From Hexactinellida sp. DTS-2022 (lineage: Eukaryota; Porifera; Hexactinellida): DNA of 64,000 nucleotides. Shown here in pieces: positions 1 to 12,800 of the stretch (position 1 is its first letter; the number at the start of each line of letters is the position of its first letter). The position numbers and the translations under genes are program-made. The stretch lies in NCBI GenBank assembly GCA_028753945.1, contig JAPNXP010000005.1:2294001-2358000 (forward strand), read 5' to 3'. The notes beneath the pieces are model-generated. The model did not search any database. It saw only the letters and a program-made list of their open reading frames with translations, and was not told the origin of the DNA.

Positions 1-741
1 GGCGACTAAATGCACTCTGCCCATCTGTGTGTTGAAGTGACAAATATCCTTCTGAGTAAATTTGACAAGTATGTCATTATCTACCAAATTTAGTGCATCA
101 TCAATATAAAAGATATAAGATCGACAATTTTCAAACTTACAAGACGCTTTAACTCTGAAGAAAGGACTATTAACCTTACGACTTTCAGGTTTCTTCAACC
201 AATAATTTACAAACTTTAAAACACACATTGGGGCTAAATCTTTAAAATTTTCAGCAAAAACATTAGTCCAATTACTAACCAATGATGTTATACCAATAGA
301 ATTGGTAATACAAATATTATCCCACTCACTCAGTTTGAGATAAAACTCCCCACAGTTACACTCAAATTAGTTAGAACTTCAATCTCAGAACTCTCTATCA
401 CCATTTCTGTTTCAAAGTTGTCAGTTTTAATATTAGGCACATCGTGAGAACGAGGAAGTGGAAGTTTACTTACAACTCTAACACAAAAATCAGTACATTT
501 ACTTTCTAAGCACTTAACACCATCAGCATTGTACACATCTTTTAACACCTTTACCCAAGTAATAAAAAGACTCAAGTCATCTCCACTTAAAAACACATAT
601 TTCTTACCAAACATTTGATACAAGAAACTACATTCAAGCTGCACTTCAGACAACCACAAAACCAATAAAGGAGTACATTCCACAAAACTTTTACAATAAG
701 TACTTACTATCTTGGGAATAAAATCAAAACACTCATCAAAA
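1..741 (-). CDS. Unrecognised protein fragment, open at the left window edge
   Basis: Two long minus-strand reading segments abut here. The first (about 741 to 333) is rich in Cys, Glu and Asp, with motifs such as LSEVQLECSFLYQMF and CLESKCTDFCVRVV. The second continues in another frame from about 358 to position 1 and runs off the window, with CNCGEFYLKLSEWDN and FENCRSYIFYIDDALN. The change of frame near 345-395 is either an indel or a very short intron: donor ATG|GTGATA and acceptor TTTGAG would join the two in phase. No ATG is evident upstream, where a stop precedes about 741, so an upstream exon is possible. Composition and length suggest real coding sequence, perhaps a multicopy invertebrate gene or transposon ORF. 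I do not recognise the family. Confidence 0.45.
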
Positions 742-2028
742 TATCAAGTTTCCTCGAATTGCAATAAACCAGAAAGATTTTGTGGACAAGTTAACGCTAC
801 CTACGAGTACTATTTTGCCAATGGCTACAAAATCACAAAAAAATTATTATTCGTCTATAGACGCTTGATTAAGCCCCCAAGGATATGTAAAGGTCAAACG
901 TACAATATCTCGATTAATTTGACCTCTTTAAGTACGATATTTGGGGTGCTGAGTGTACTTTTTCAGTGGTTCAGCACTTTCAGATGGATTGTTTGCTGTA
1001 ACTGACGTGAATTTTTGTGATTTTCCTTGAATATACCTGGCCCATTAGATAGTCTGTGGGAAAAAAAACAAAATTGATAAAAAAATCAAATAGAAAGAGA
1101 AAATTCGCAAAGTTAGGGCCATTATCTATCCTTGGGATCCTATTTCTAACACACCCCCTCTGAATACATTTCTCAGACTCCCGTGCACCTAGAATTAAAA
1201 TGTACTAGTGAAAAAGGCTCGCAATATACGACTTCCTATGCGTCCCTAATACATTTTGTGACCCTCAGACGCCCCGTTTTTTCAAATGACCATATATGGG
1301 CATGGATATGTGCCACATTTTGATGATTCAGCAATTTTGTATCTCATAAACTAGAGAAAGCAGAGCTTGGCTCTAATCGATTATTCACATCAATATATCA
1401 TGCATATATCATTGGAATAACAAATTGGACTATTTTCCAAATAGTTACCATGCTAAGAAGCCCATGCCCATATATGGAGGTGTCATGTGACCATCACAAA
1501 CCATCGATCATTAAAATCAGGGTTGTGCAAGAGTTTAGCTCTAACTTGCTAACACTATCAGTAATCGTTTTCGAGGAATATGAACTGCTTCAATTATCTT
1601 CAAACCATTATCTGTAAGAAGTATTGAAGGTTTGTGTCACTATTGTGTCCTTCTATACCCTCTTCTCCACATAAATATTTTCTAATACCGGCTGTGGAAA
1701 AAGCTAGAGAACTCCGTGATTATTTATCGTATCAACTTGAAATTTCGGGGAGATGTAGTTTATATATATATCTAAATAACGTTCAGAGCGTTTCCATACT
1801 TTTTTCTAATTTCGCAAAGTTGTATGGCCACATTTCTCAAAAATAGGGAAATTCCATAGAAAAATTGACCTAAATTTTTGAATTCCTAATAAATAATATA
1901 AATTTAGATAATATTGGTGATTTTCTCGTATAGGCAAGTTGAATGCATATTTATTTGACGAGTTATGAAGTAAAAACAAAGTGTTTATAGTTATCATGTT
2001 TTTCTACTAGATATATCTATGGCTTATA
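742..2028. other. Non-coding stretch with a small inverted repeat
   Basis: No supportable gene. Short open frames here have no protein-like composition. An inverted repeat pairs CCATATATGGGCATGG (about 1290-1305) with its complement (about 1461-1476), probably the core of a decayed MITE. A TTTATT at 1950-1955 reads AATAAA on the minus strand, about 75 bases past the stop of the neighbouring minus-strand gene, and is a candidate poly(A) signal for it. Confidence 0.4.
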
Positions 2029-3088
2029 TTACATAGCAACGCTATACATGTTTTCATTGAATATAGACAAGTTTAAGAATGAAATCAATGATGTTAGTAA
2101 TTTTTCATATACTATACAGCAAGGCAAAGGAACTGATATACTAATTGAATTGACATCGTTAATAGTTTTGATTTCACCCATTACGTCACAGTCCTGACTA
2201 GTCGTAGGTAGCGTTAATCCATAAAACATAGCACCGTCTACCCATAGCTGACATTCAGTTGTATTGAACATGTAATACACATCGTGACCATCACTATTTA
2301 GAGAACTATAATTTGCAGTCTTAGAATCTCTCTTCAACCGGTAATACATAGCTTGGTCGGGCGCAGAAGATGCCCACACAATAAGAAGTTTATCGTCAAC
2401 TAAATCAAATTCAAGTTTTCTTAAATCTAAGTTATCGAGTGCCGAAAATGAATCAGAACACGCAGCTACACTTAAACTTACTTCCTTAAGAATAGTGGCA
2501 GTTACCAATGATGCTCTCCTCTGAATAGTTAAGTTTGTAAGGCTACAACTCACGTGAAATTGTTCCTCCGAACTAGGGGGACTTACTAATGGTTTAACTT
2601 CGCTCAAAGCATCCCTCACCAGGGTTCTTATGTTATGAGAGTTGTTTCTCCATTTCAAATACAAGCTGTGTCTCTTGACAGGCTTGTTACACGAGTAAAC
2701 CCTCTTACAGATCGAACCCCAAATAGAACTAGGCGAACTGTAGCTGACAGATAGGGACTGGATCAATTGTTCAAATGTTAGTGTTGTGGAGAGGAGTGCG
2801 TCGATAATAGAGTTTATCTCTGCTGGTAGTAGTTCCAAAAAATAACAATAAAGGCTATCCTTATTCATAACGTATATCAATCAAATTACCTTGTTTGTAA
2901 TGAGTATCTTGAGTTGGGGTAATAGGCCCAGGATTCATCTCGATGCCGCCAATGACGAGTATAATTGCTATTATACAAGCAATAAGAGCCGAGATCTGTG
3001 AAACAGATGAATCAATTTGGTCTGTTGTTGATAGATTATGGTTATTGCATTTGCGGGTACAATGTAGACCGATGCGAGCACGCCACAA
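2029..3088 (-). CDS. Protein with 2A ribosome-skipping leader, unknown C-terminal domain
   Basis: Two minus-strand exons. Exon 1 carries a hydrophobic stretch (ALIACIIAIILVIGG) followed directly by a 2A-like motif GGIEMNPGP, then ITPTQDTHYKQ. Donor CAAG|GTAATT (intron from 2889) and acceptor CCAGCAG| (to 2820) remove 70 nt and join in phase into exon 2 (2819-2029), about 260 residues starting EINSIIDALLSTTLTFEQLI. Without this splice the first frame stops at 2861 and overlaps an ATG of the next frame (ATGAATAA). No ATG precedes the leader. An acceptor (TGTTTCACAG|) at 2996 suggests a further upstream exon. In known cases a 2A behind a hydrophobic leader yields a leader peptide and a separate downstream protein starting with Pro. 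The C-terminal domain is unrecognised, and it could be a retrotransposon ORF1 or an innate-immunity-type gene. Confidence 0.55.
2924..2950 (-). other. 2A-like ribosome-skipping motif (GGIEMNPGP)
   Basis: The consensus is D-V/I-E-x-N-P-G-P. Here the leading Asp is Gly, and the NPG|P core is intact. A hydrophobic run immediately precedes it. Skipping would occur between Gly (2929-2927) and Pro (2926-2924). Activity with Gly in place of Asp is uncertain. Confidence 0.7.
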
Positions 3089-3130
3089 TTCAATAGAAAT
3101 CTTTGACGGAGAACAATGAAGAAATTAATC

Positions 3131-4914
3131 AAGAAAGAATTGTAGAAGAGAACTAAAATTCGATAAATAGTGGAAGAAGAAATAGAAGTAGAAGAAAGTG
3201 AAAAGTGAAAAGATTGATAAAGATAAAAAAATAATGAAAACAAAATAATGTAAAGTTGGAAATCTATTTCTATTCTTAGGAAAAACTTATATATTCTAAG
3301 AATAGCCTATAGGCGCAACAGCTAAATTCCTTTTAAAATGTGTAAGTGGAACTAACGATTGTGTGACGCAAATTCGACTTATGAGAAATTACTGTTTAGG
3401 TATAGGTGTATAGTTATTATGAGCTTGCCGCTTACAACTTATAGTATGAAAATTTAGTTCATTAATGTTTTCCACGAAAAAGAATTCTGAAAGAAATGAC
3501 TAGCGAGTAGCGACCCCTGTTTTTTTTTCGGGGGATTGAATAATAATATATCAGAGAAGTACTTGTAAAGTTTGAATCGATTCTGATTTTATTTTATCTC
3601 GGAAAATTGAGCTCAAAGTTTGAACTGAGAAAACGATAAAAACAGAGATTTATACCATTTAAAAAATACTTATTTGTCTGTTATAAAGGGAATATTCGAG
3701 AATCTAATGGCATTGAGGTAAACCTCCGTGTCTCCTCTAACGAGTGCTACCAAAATAAATTAGATTCAGTTTGATATTGGATAGACTTTACACTTTGAAC
3801 TAACCCTACTCTATGTACTTTCCAAAATTATACTTCCACTCATTTTTAAAATTCAAGTTTGAATGTTTATAACTCAAATGTTTTGGGGAAATTTTAAATA
3901 AAATTTAAATCACATAAACCTCCATTTCTCCAAAGTATGATTACAAATTTTCAAAATGTAAACAAATTTTGAGATAGTGATTTTTATGAAATACCAACCC
4001 TGAATTGTATGATAAAAATAACTAACTGAAAACTATTTTTTTTTTAATATATCATATTACAGTAAACCTCCGTATCTCCTCTCTCCAATGATAGTAAATT
4101 TATTCAAATCTGATAACTATAAGTGAGTCACTTATGTGACTGAAGTGACCCTGGTCGAATACTATGCCAACTTTACACTCGTTAGCCTTGTATCAAAACA
4201 AATCAAATTCCTCTCTCAATCCACAATCTCAGCGATATTGGAGAAATCGATAAAATCATCACTGATGTTTCACTATATCTAAGGATTGTGTTGAAAAAAA
4301 GTATTAACGAAGGTTACGAAGCTACTGCTACCATCGAAAGTGCAATTTCGAATGTAGAATTTCAAATGATACATTAGATAAATATTCAGAATTGTTACCC
4401 CAGTTCAAGTTTACTGTGATTTACGCCGGTTATTGTATACATTCAGTATTCAAAGAAATTATATTCAAAGCGAGGTGGTAGTACTCACTCTTCTAGTTTG
4501 GATATGAATGAGAAAGTAAGTAGCGTCTGTTCCAAATGTTAGAATAGCCATATTCTAGAATACACTTTTGATCTAGACGTAATTGATTCTGTCTATGGCT
4601 TAATATTTTCGATTGACGGAGGAGGCCTTAAGGATGCTTCGGGTCAAAATTTAGTGGCTTCAGTGTCAAAATTGAAATGCGAGTTTATTCTTTGAAATGA
4701 AGCTAATATATCATAAAATTATGTGAGAAGTGAAAATTTTGAAAAAATAATCTGCAAACTCTTCAGAATGTCAATTTAGTTTTGATATTGATGATTCATC
4801 ATTTTTAATATCGCAATTGACATTCCTTGATATTATATGTATATATCGTGCACTTAAATACTTTAATTATATAAACTAACATTAATAAGTACATATATCT
4901 CAGTGGTTAGCATA
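3131..4914. other. AT-rich non-coding stretch
   Basis: No coding signal. A short motif AAACCTCCGTGTCTCC-like recurs near 3718, 3912 and 4063, possibly ends of degraded MITEs. Nothing else is supportable. Confidence 0.4.
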
Positions 4915-4916
4915 TA

Positions 4917-5103
4917 CAGTAGAGCCTCTGAACAACGGACACCTTGCGAACGGAACCGTTGTCCGTTATTTAGAGGTTGCTTTTCTGTTAGACATATGCT
5001 AAATAAATAAATCCGTGCCACGAGCGTTGTCCGTTATTTAGAGGTTGTCCGCTATTTAGAGGTTGTCCGCTATTTGGAGTGTCCGTTATGGGAGGCTCCA
5101 CTG
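4917..5103. mobile_element. pogo-like MITE, TA duplication
   Basis: Left end CAGTAGAGCCTC and right end complement CAGTGGAGCCTC, flanked by TA on both sides. Internal copies of GTTGTCCGTTATTTAGAGG repeat near both ends. TIRs beginning CAGTRGARCC next to TA are characteristic of pogo/Tigger-type elements. It has no coding capacity (187 bp). Confidence 0.75.
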
Positions 5104-5619
5104 TATGTCCAACAATTAGTTGATCATGGGTTTGAAATTCTGATTTGCATCCTTAATGGGTATTATTATTTCTGGAAAGTGTTCCCTTTCAGATGTTCCC
5201 TTTCAGAACATTTCTCAAGATGAGTTTTAAGTCTTTCTACCTTGGCGCTGACCATAATGCAACTTTTGATACACTTTACTTAGGTTCCTTTTCCCTCTTC
5301 TTCAACTTTGATGAAAATGTTCCAGATGGAATCAATGGGCCTTCTTCCTAGTACCATTTAAAGTGCATATAGTCTATGTTTCAGTAAGCAAGAAATACTA
5401 ACAGCACAATGTTATTCAATGGCTTTCATAGACCAAATGCTTTGGGATATTAAATTATAGTGCAACTTTGAAATATGCGTATCTGCTTATTAGTATTGAA
5501 TTGGTGAAACCACACATTTATACATATCAGGCAATAGTTATGACCAATTCAAATATGTTAAAAAAAAAACACTTTATAATTTTTCTTATTATTTAAGCAT
5601 ATAGTGTATGTAATTAGTT

Positions 5620-5650
5620 TGGACCAGTTTTGACCAGTTTTGACCAGTTA
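5620..5650 (+). repeat. Tandem repeat TTTGACCAG, three to four units
   Basis: Short direct repeats GACCAGTTTT / GACCAGTTAT in immediate succession. Simple local duplication. Confidence 0.6.
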
Positions 5651-5809
5651 TAACCGGGATTATCCCACTATCCTTCCAAAACTCAACCATAAAATGAACG
5701 AAATTTATATCAGCATATGGATGAAATACATGTCATCCAGTGGCAGACACTATGGAAATAATTGGGGGTACTCTAACCAAATTATCCAGCGCAGCGTTGA
5801 TTTAATATA

Positions 5810-6077
5810 CAGTCGAAACCGGTTTATTCTAACTCGGTTTATTCTAACTTATCGGTTTATTCTAACAATTAGTAATGCAATCTTTTGTAAGAAATTCCAA
5901 CTATACTGTATTTTTCATCGGTTTTTCTACTATCGGTTTTTTCTTACTATTTTTATCTGAAAAGAAATGGTTAGAAAAAACCGGTTTGAACTGTATTTTA
6001 ATCGGTTTATTCTGACTATCGGATTTTCTTACTTTATTTCCATGCGATAATTGGTTAGAAAAAAACGGTTTCGACTG
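5810..6077. mobile_element. pogo-like MITE with GGTTTATTCTAAC subrepeats
   Basis: Left end CAGTCGAAACCGGTTTATTC, right end complement CAGTCGAAACCGTTTTTTTC, flanked by TA. The motif GGTTTATTCTAAC is repeated several times near each end in both orientations, as binding-site arrays are in other MITEs here. Non-coding. Confidence 0.75.
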
Positions 6078-9060
6078 TATGTCCAAATAGAAAAGTAATT
6101 TACTCTGGAATGTCTAGATCACTGCAGTAATCACTATTTGCACAAAATAGTAAGTATTTGATGCTGTTACTAGATTATCACAAATACTATTGTCAGTAGG
6201 AAATGGCATACAGAGGGCATTATGAAGATCCAGATTCATTAAACCAATGTAAATTGGAAGTATTCATTAAATTAATGTTTCTTACATATAAACTCACCGT
6301 TTACATTGAGCGTTGACTGCATACTTTAAGGAAGTCAAATCTGCAAGTCACGAATTGTCCTGTCACGAATTGTCTGTCACTAATTGTCTTGATATTCTAA
6401 TTTTTCATTGTCATCTGTTCGCACTCTTAGTCCAATTACTTAATGTACTTTACACCACTGAACTTAATCTTATTACACTGTATATATTCTGAATCATTTT
6501 ATTTATTTATATTTTATTTTCATGTACAAAATTGTAAGCGCATTGAGACATTTGTATAATCCGCAAACAAATGCTGTATTATTATTATTATTATTATTTA
6601 TCATCCCCGCCCGTCCCAATTCTTATCCTCGGCAGGGACAATATATATTATTTATATAGGCAACATAATGTATAAATATAACAATTTCATATTTTACCTT
6701 CATCCTTTCGCCTGACCACATTCAAATACTGAAAAATTCTCCACCGTACCACTTTTCTAAAGGGCTTGCCGTTCAGGTATTACTATACTGTTTTGTGAAT
6801 TACCTCGTTAATCTCTTATAAGTGAATTGAGACTTTAATATTTGCCAATATTTAATGATAAAATAAATGGTGCCTCCATTCCCAATTTCTCGAACAGATG
6901 GATTAATTTATTTTATCTAGCCGTAGCTATGCAAGATAATTATACTATAAATGGACAACAATTGCTGGATATAAAAATAGTTACTTGAAATAACTATTGA
7001 AAATATTTTAACAGATTCCTGATCAGTCGTTCTATGACCCGAATCTATATAGACTATGAAGATCCTCTATATCATCCAAGGTGTCAGAGACAATGTCGAG
7101 GGCATCAGTTATGCGAGTACTTGAAAATAGATGCTATACCAATCTTTATCTTTTTCTAATGTCAATCTTGAAATATTAATGTCACCTGATGCTTTGATGC
7201 TTCGAAATCGTGTTATTCGGATTTTAACATGTGTTACCACTTATTTTACGATACGAAAGCTGCATTGAGTTTGACCTCGATATCATGAAAAGTCTACCCA
7301 AAGAGGGCGTATTATTATTATTGAATCAAGCCAATCCCTTGATCTAAAACTATACAAAATATCTGAACTTGGTAAATTTCCAATTCTTAAACTTTACCAG
7401 TAAGTACTGCTACAGTAGAACAAAGCTCTGGGGGGTGGGGCGAATGCCCCCCTCTGGCGCCGCCTGTTTCCAGTACAATGAATAGCCTGGGCTCGAAACA
7501 GCCTCCATTATACAAGAGCAAGTGATTTCATGTTGCTATCAATGATCGAGAACTACACTGCCATACAAAAGTTTTATCTCCATAGAATATAGCAATATAG
7601 TGTGTCTAGGAAAATTTATATTGTATTCATATTATATGGGATGTTGAAATTATGATGCCAGATTCTTATTATACGCATCCGAAATATCCATAGCAGAACC
7701 CATCATCTCTGTTAGCAACTGATTTGGTTGAAAATTACCAACCATTGTTACTTTATGCCACATGTCCCCCACCTTATACCATGTTAGCAATTGGGAAAAG
7801 GCTACATCGTGCCAGCGGATGATAATCTCTAAACAAATCAATGGGTTATTGAATTGAAAGCATCTACAAAGGTTAATTCGGATGCGTTGAACGCGATTCT
7901 GCAATCAAAATGACCTCGTATCATAGAATTTGAATGCATTAGCGCATAAAATTATACATATTTCATACTATTTCCAATGGGAAATTTTGGGTGCACGATA
8001 CCTTTGGTAGGGGAGTGTATAATGAATTCTGTGTCGTTGGCAGTAGCGGCGCTAGGGGGGGGGGCCATGCCCACCCTCTTTTGAGGCTGGCTCCCCCTAG
8101 AATAACAATGTTGTACAGTGTGCCCCCCCCTAAACGCTTCTACACACCCTCCAGTATCGGAGATTCTATTGGATTTTCAAATTTTCTTTATTTAGCTTAC
8201 TTTTCAAATTGCCCTAGCCTCTGCACACATAAAAAGAGTAATTTTAAGTAATAAGTTATCAATTGACGTGTTTACCATTGCCACATTTTCTAAATTATAT
8301 TTTTGCCTTCCATATACTATAATACAAATGATAATCAAGCACAATAGAATTTCTAAGTATGCACAAGATATCTTATTCCTATATGGCATATATTAATGTA
8401 CAAGCATATCCTACTCTATATAAGGCCTACCATCAAATGTACCATGGATGAAGTAGTGTTTGATGAGAAAGTGATAAACTCATTTCAATGTTTTCAACTT
8501 CATTTAGAAAATAATCTGTTATAATAAATAATCCTAGTAAATTAATAGATTTTCTCTATTTAGTCTTTATTGCTCTCTTAACAACAATAAGAATACATAA
8601 ATTATAATGTACGTAGGTTCAAATATCAATAATATTAACAATAATAATAAGAAGAGTAGCCTTCTAGTGTATTTCATTAATGTGAGAACTTCTTCAGTTT
8701 TCGCTTTCTATACCTTTAGATGCACTAGCGGAGTGGAGTTTTTGACCTTGTTAGCTAGTAAACAGTTGGCGCTGGTGAAAATAAGATTTTTTAGGATATT
8801 CAAAATAGAGACACCACAAGAAATGCAACTCGATTTAGCAATCGTATCAGTCTCTTCTAAGAATATCAAAGTTACTTCCACAATAATTTTTATTTTTTAT
8901 TTAATAAATGCATTCAAAGACCACCCTAAAAAAGTCTTGGGAAATGCTGTTAGTTCGAATTTAGATATTCTTGCGTGATCACTGTCACTTGTTATGATTA
9001 GCCTGTTGAATACTGTCAAATAATCCATCATTAATTTCGTTTCGTTAACCACAATTCCTA
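6078..9060. other. Long non-coding stretch with microsatellite and GC-rich MITE ends
   Basis: Contains a (TTA)n tract near 6575-6598. Two short GC-rich blocks with poly-G/C (7425-7472 and 8041-8130) begin or end CAGTAGCGGCGC / GGCGCCGCCTG and resemble single ends of hAT-type MITEs, but I cannot pair them. A minus-strand frame at 7650-7842 (WHDVAFSQLLTWYKVGDMWH) follows a TTGTTTAG acceptor-like site and might be an exon. This is weak. Confidence 0.35.
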
Positions 9061-9099
9061 TTTGAAGACTCGCAAGGGCTTTATTTTAAATTGAGTTGC

Positions 9100-9700
9100 A
9101 GTTTTTCAGCAACTGCCTTGTTGTAAAGGATACCAAGATCTCCTTAACACGTGAATCAGAAAGGGGTCGTTGACTTCAAACAAGTTCACGACTTTGAACA
9201 ATGTATCGTGGCCTTTCTTCATCTTGCTATGGGCAAGGTCTATGTGGATAACTTTCATTCTCCTGTCCACAGGGGCGTAAACTTGGGGTGTGCGGCGGGT
9301 GCCTGGCACCCTGACGGCTGTGATTCCATGGTGCCAAGGGTGTCTGGCACCCTGGCATTTTCAAACCGATATTAACCCCACAAACTTAATTTAGCAGATG
9401 GCGAGCTAAATAATTTTTTAATTAAGACACAAAAGCACAAAATGAATAGTAATCCAGAAAAAATATAACTATGGGATGAACAAAGTGTCATGGCACCATG
9501 GGTATTTTGATGAAGTTTACGCCCATGCCTGTCCATACGAGAGGACGAATTTCGATCACGTTGTTTACTTTAGCAAAATGATTCAAAGTACCTGTCCATA
9601 ATTTGTAGGCTGACTCTTGATTATGAAATCTCCCTCCTAGTAAACCACCTTTGGATTATGTATATTTCACCAATAATTGCGCAATGTACAAATCCGACCC
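9100..9700 (-). pseudogene. Unrecognised coding fragment split by a hAT MITE
   Basis: If the 258-bp insertion at 9270-9527 and one copy of its 8-bp duplication are ignored, minus-strand coding reads continuously across the junction: SAYKLWTGTLNHFAKVNN upstream of it, and RMKVIHIDLAHSKMKKGHDT then FKVVNLFEVNDPFLIHV downstream. It ends near 9106 at a stop. The composition is protein-like and the continuity across the target site is good evidence of a real, now broken, coding sequence. I do not recognise the family. It could be a host gene exon or another repeat. Confidence 0.45.
9270..9527. mobile_element. hAT MITE with perfect 8-bp duplication CCTGTCCA
   Basis: Left end CAGGGGCGTAAACTTGGGG, right end complement CATGGGCGTAAACTTCATC, flanked by CCTGTCCA at 9262-9269 and 9528-9535. 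The 8-bp duplication and CAG/CTG-type ends indicate hAT. Internally there are several TGGCACC repeats. Non-coding. Confidence 0.85.
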
Positions 9701-9789
9701 TAGATTCAGTTTGAGCCCAATCATGCACATACATTACTCAATATCCATTACGTCTATTACAGTATGTATTTAAATACAACCGGCATTTA

Positions 9790-9879
9790 ATTTTGAAAAG
9801 GCATGTGTTTGAATACAAGCGAGGGCCGCAGGCCCGAGTGCAAGTTGTAAGAACGCGCGTAGCACGGACGAGCAGCTAG
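9790..9879 (+). mobile_element. Helitron-like 3' end
   Basis: A GC-rich hairpin (GGGCCGCAGGCCC) and the tail GCGTAGCACGGACGAGCAG end in CTAG followed by T, matching the Helitron rule of a CTRR 3' terminus inserted before T. The 5' end was not identified. Confidence 0.5.
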
Positions 9880-12800
9880 TACTTATTAATACGTAATTCG
9901 CGTATTTATCAACTTAGATTATCAGATTTAGATTTTCGAATTTTTCGACTAAATGCATGAAATACGAGAGGTTATGTTTAATCTAGAACCAATCAGTGAT
10001 TCGAAACAATTTATAGTGCCCAAATACACAATGGAAGATAATATTTATTTTAAAAAAAAACACTTCCTTCGATTTTGAGTCATTTTGAGTGATATTTCCC
10101 TAATTGTTATCGCCCATCGCTTGTTAGGCCGCTTCGCGGGAAAAACACAACCACACGCAATCCGCTTCGCATTTGTTGGTTCTATAAACTTCTAACGTTA
10201 ATTTAGCTTAAATACAGTCAACTCCGCTTAATAGAGCCACACCGGTTAATCGGTTTCTCCGCTTAATCGGGTCAAAATTTCACAGGATTTATGGGACAGA
10301 ATTACAGTTTGGCTTACAATATTTTCGGTTAATCGGTTTCTCCGCTTAATCGGGTCAAAACAACCTGGTCCCGAGGTGGCTCAATTAAGCTGAGTTTTCT
10401 GTAGGATTATAATAGTCATTCTTTAAATTTGAAAATCGTATGATATTTTCTTATTTCGATAATGAGTCAATATGGTGTAAGTGTAACCCCAATCCCGCAT
10501 CCTGAATCTTCTATAAAATTTTCAGATTTTATCTCATGGGAGGTATAAATTATGAGTGATTATGTGAAATTCCACGCTTCTCCAAGTGTTAGAACATAGT
10601 CATAACTTTGCGAGGTGTGGGAAAATTCAAATGGACACCTCAACTTGTTCGCAGTGGCCAAAAGTTTACCAAACCTTATTAACTAGATAACTAGCTACAA
10701 AGATATTGTAATCAATAATTCAAAGTTATTTTCAATATCAAATTCTGAATTTAAATTTAAAATATAGGCATTATCTCTACATTTCTAATTTTCCTAGCTG
10801 TCGTAGATGTATAATTTTGCTATTATTTCACTCCTAGCATTTTCATTCTCAAAATTCAATATGCTAAGCCTAGTAGATTCACCGCAAAGTTTTTATTCGA
10901 CAGATAGTTTTCGGTCTCATTTTTGCGGTGTCAGCCCATTTTGTGGTGTGTGAGTTTGGTGCGTCAAGCTGGGTATTTACCTCTTCTTGATTTCATGATC
11001 TTTGGTGTGTTTGACTGAAATTCCTTAAATTTACGGTTTGTTTCACTAAAACATGTAATTAAATCCAATTATATAAATTCCCGGAAGTATGATACCAAAA
11101 TTCTTTTGAAAATGTTGTCTATGCTGGGAATCCGCATGATAGTTTACCCTGGTGCACAACCTGGCTCTCGACGCCTCTGTAGAATTCAAATGTATGTTAT
11201 CCTATTAAGTTCTGTTATTCAATTTACTACATGATTAATTCTGAAAAGTTATCGTTTTATATTTTAGTTACTTTGCCCTGTAGAAATCTTCCAGATACTG
11301 TGCCTTTTCTGCGGTGATCTTCCCCTAATGGGGGTTTTCAAGACAAAACCTATTGCTTTCTCAAAATCTGGGTTGCGAGACATATGCTGTCCCAAAATAT
11401 CCATGGGTTTGGGGGAAACCTCCCCCACTCCCCCAGCAACGATGTATATGTAGTCATATTTATTTAATTTTGATATGAATAATCTTTTTGATTTTTTAGA
11501 GTAGAGAAATATTTTCTATATAATACAAATTTTGTAAAGATCTCTCATTTTGTTAACCAAGTTTTCATTGGAATTAATAATATTCACGCTTTCAATCACT
11601 GAAAATAAGTTATTTATCCCTTATGTCGTGGTGGTAAGCACTCTAGAATTAACATCAACCACCATGGGTCAATCTGATCTAAAAAGCTTGGTCTTATTTT
11701 CTCTTCGGGTCAATATATTTTAAAATGCAGATCCTGTTGTTTTTCAAAGGAACAATTGTATCTGACTGTATATTGTTACACTGATGTTATGTTGGATGGT
11801 TATTTTTTTGGTGCAAATTTAAAATGTACAGATAGCGTAAAACTAAAATTCTGAGATGAATACATAACCTCTGTCATTTCTAAACATCTTGAATAATGCT
11901 ATGAATGCTTGTTTTTGGGATCCCACTTCTCTATTCCAACTCCCAGACAAATCAGACCATTTGGATACCGAAATCAATATTCCTGGCTATTCTCTCATTA
12001 GAAAGGACAGATACACTTCTTAAAGTGGAGGATGGATTCTGATAAATATAAAAGAACCTTTTTAATTCATAAGGATGCATGAACTGGAGTATGTTCAAGG
12101 TGTATATGTTTGATTCGACTAAATAATGGTAATTTTTCTCCTGTTCTGTGTCTGTACACAAAACAGGAGAAACATGATTTCTTCAGAGCTTCTTCAAAGC
12201 CTAATGCTGATTATCCTCTTTGGTTCGCTTTGAAGAAAAGTGATTGCTCGCTGCCTGAAGATAAGCAGGGTCTCATACGGAGCTGGTAGGGGGTGTACTT
12301 GTTCCCCTCCTCCTTCAAGTACCTTCCATAAAAACTCCATTTACACAACGAAGATTTAATTTATCCCCCCCCCATTATGAATTTACATATCCAAGATTTC
12401 CCCCTTGCATGTAATTCCTGTATGAAACACTGATAAGTATACTATTATATTGGTTGACTTAGATATTGATATTATGAGAGATGACTATAAATGTAAACGA
12501 ATTTATAATTACCACAACAATGGTATGTATCAACTTATACGTGAAAATACTCGAGCAACTGATGCTTCAACTCCATTATTGATCGCCCGTTTGTTTCTAT
12601 CCTAATAAAATTAGAAAGGTACCAAAATTCGCTGTAGTCATGATTTTTCGTTTGTTTATTTGTTTTGAAGATTTACAGTTAGGTAGAAACAATTCTATTT
12701 AACTTAAGGTATTTTAACACTTCAATGAGGCGAAGTTTCTTAATCTACTTCATAATGGAATACATTATAATCCTCTATTGATGCTAATGATGTTGATTAT

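Noticed and set aside
712-1005. 97-codon plus-strand frame as a gene
   Set aside because: AT-driven composition, no motif, no splice or start context, and next to an unrelated minus-strand gene.
2971-3243. 90-codon hydrophobic minus-strand frame
   Set aside because: Overlaps the 2A exon in another frame and has no motif.
8607-8978. 123-codon plus-strand frame as a gene
   Set aside because: Asn/Ile-rich low-complexity start and no recognisable blocks; no support in either strand.
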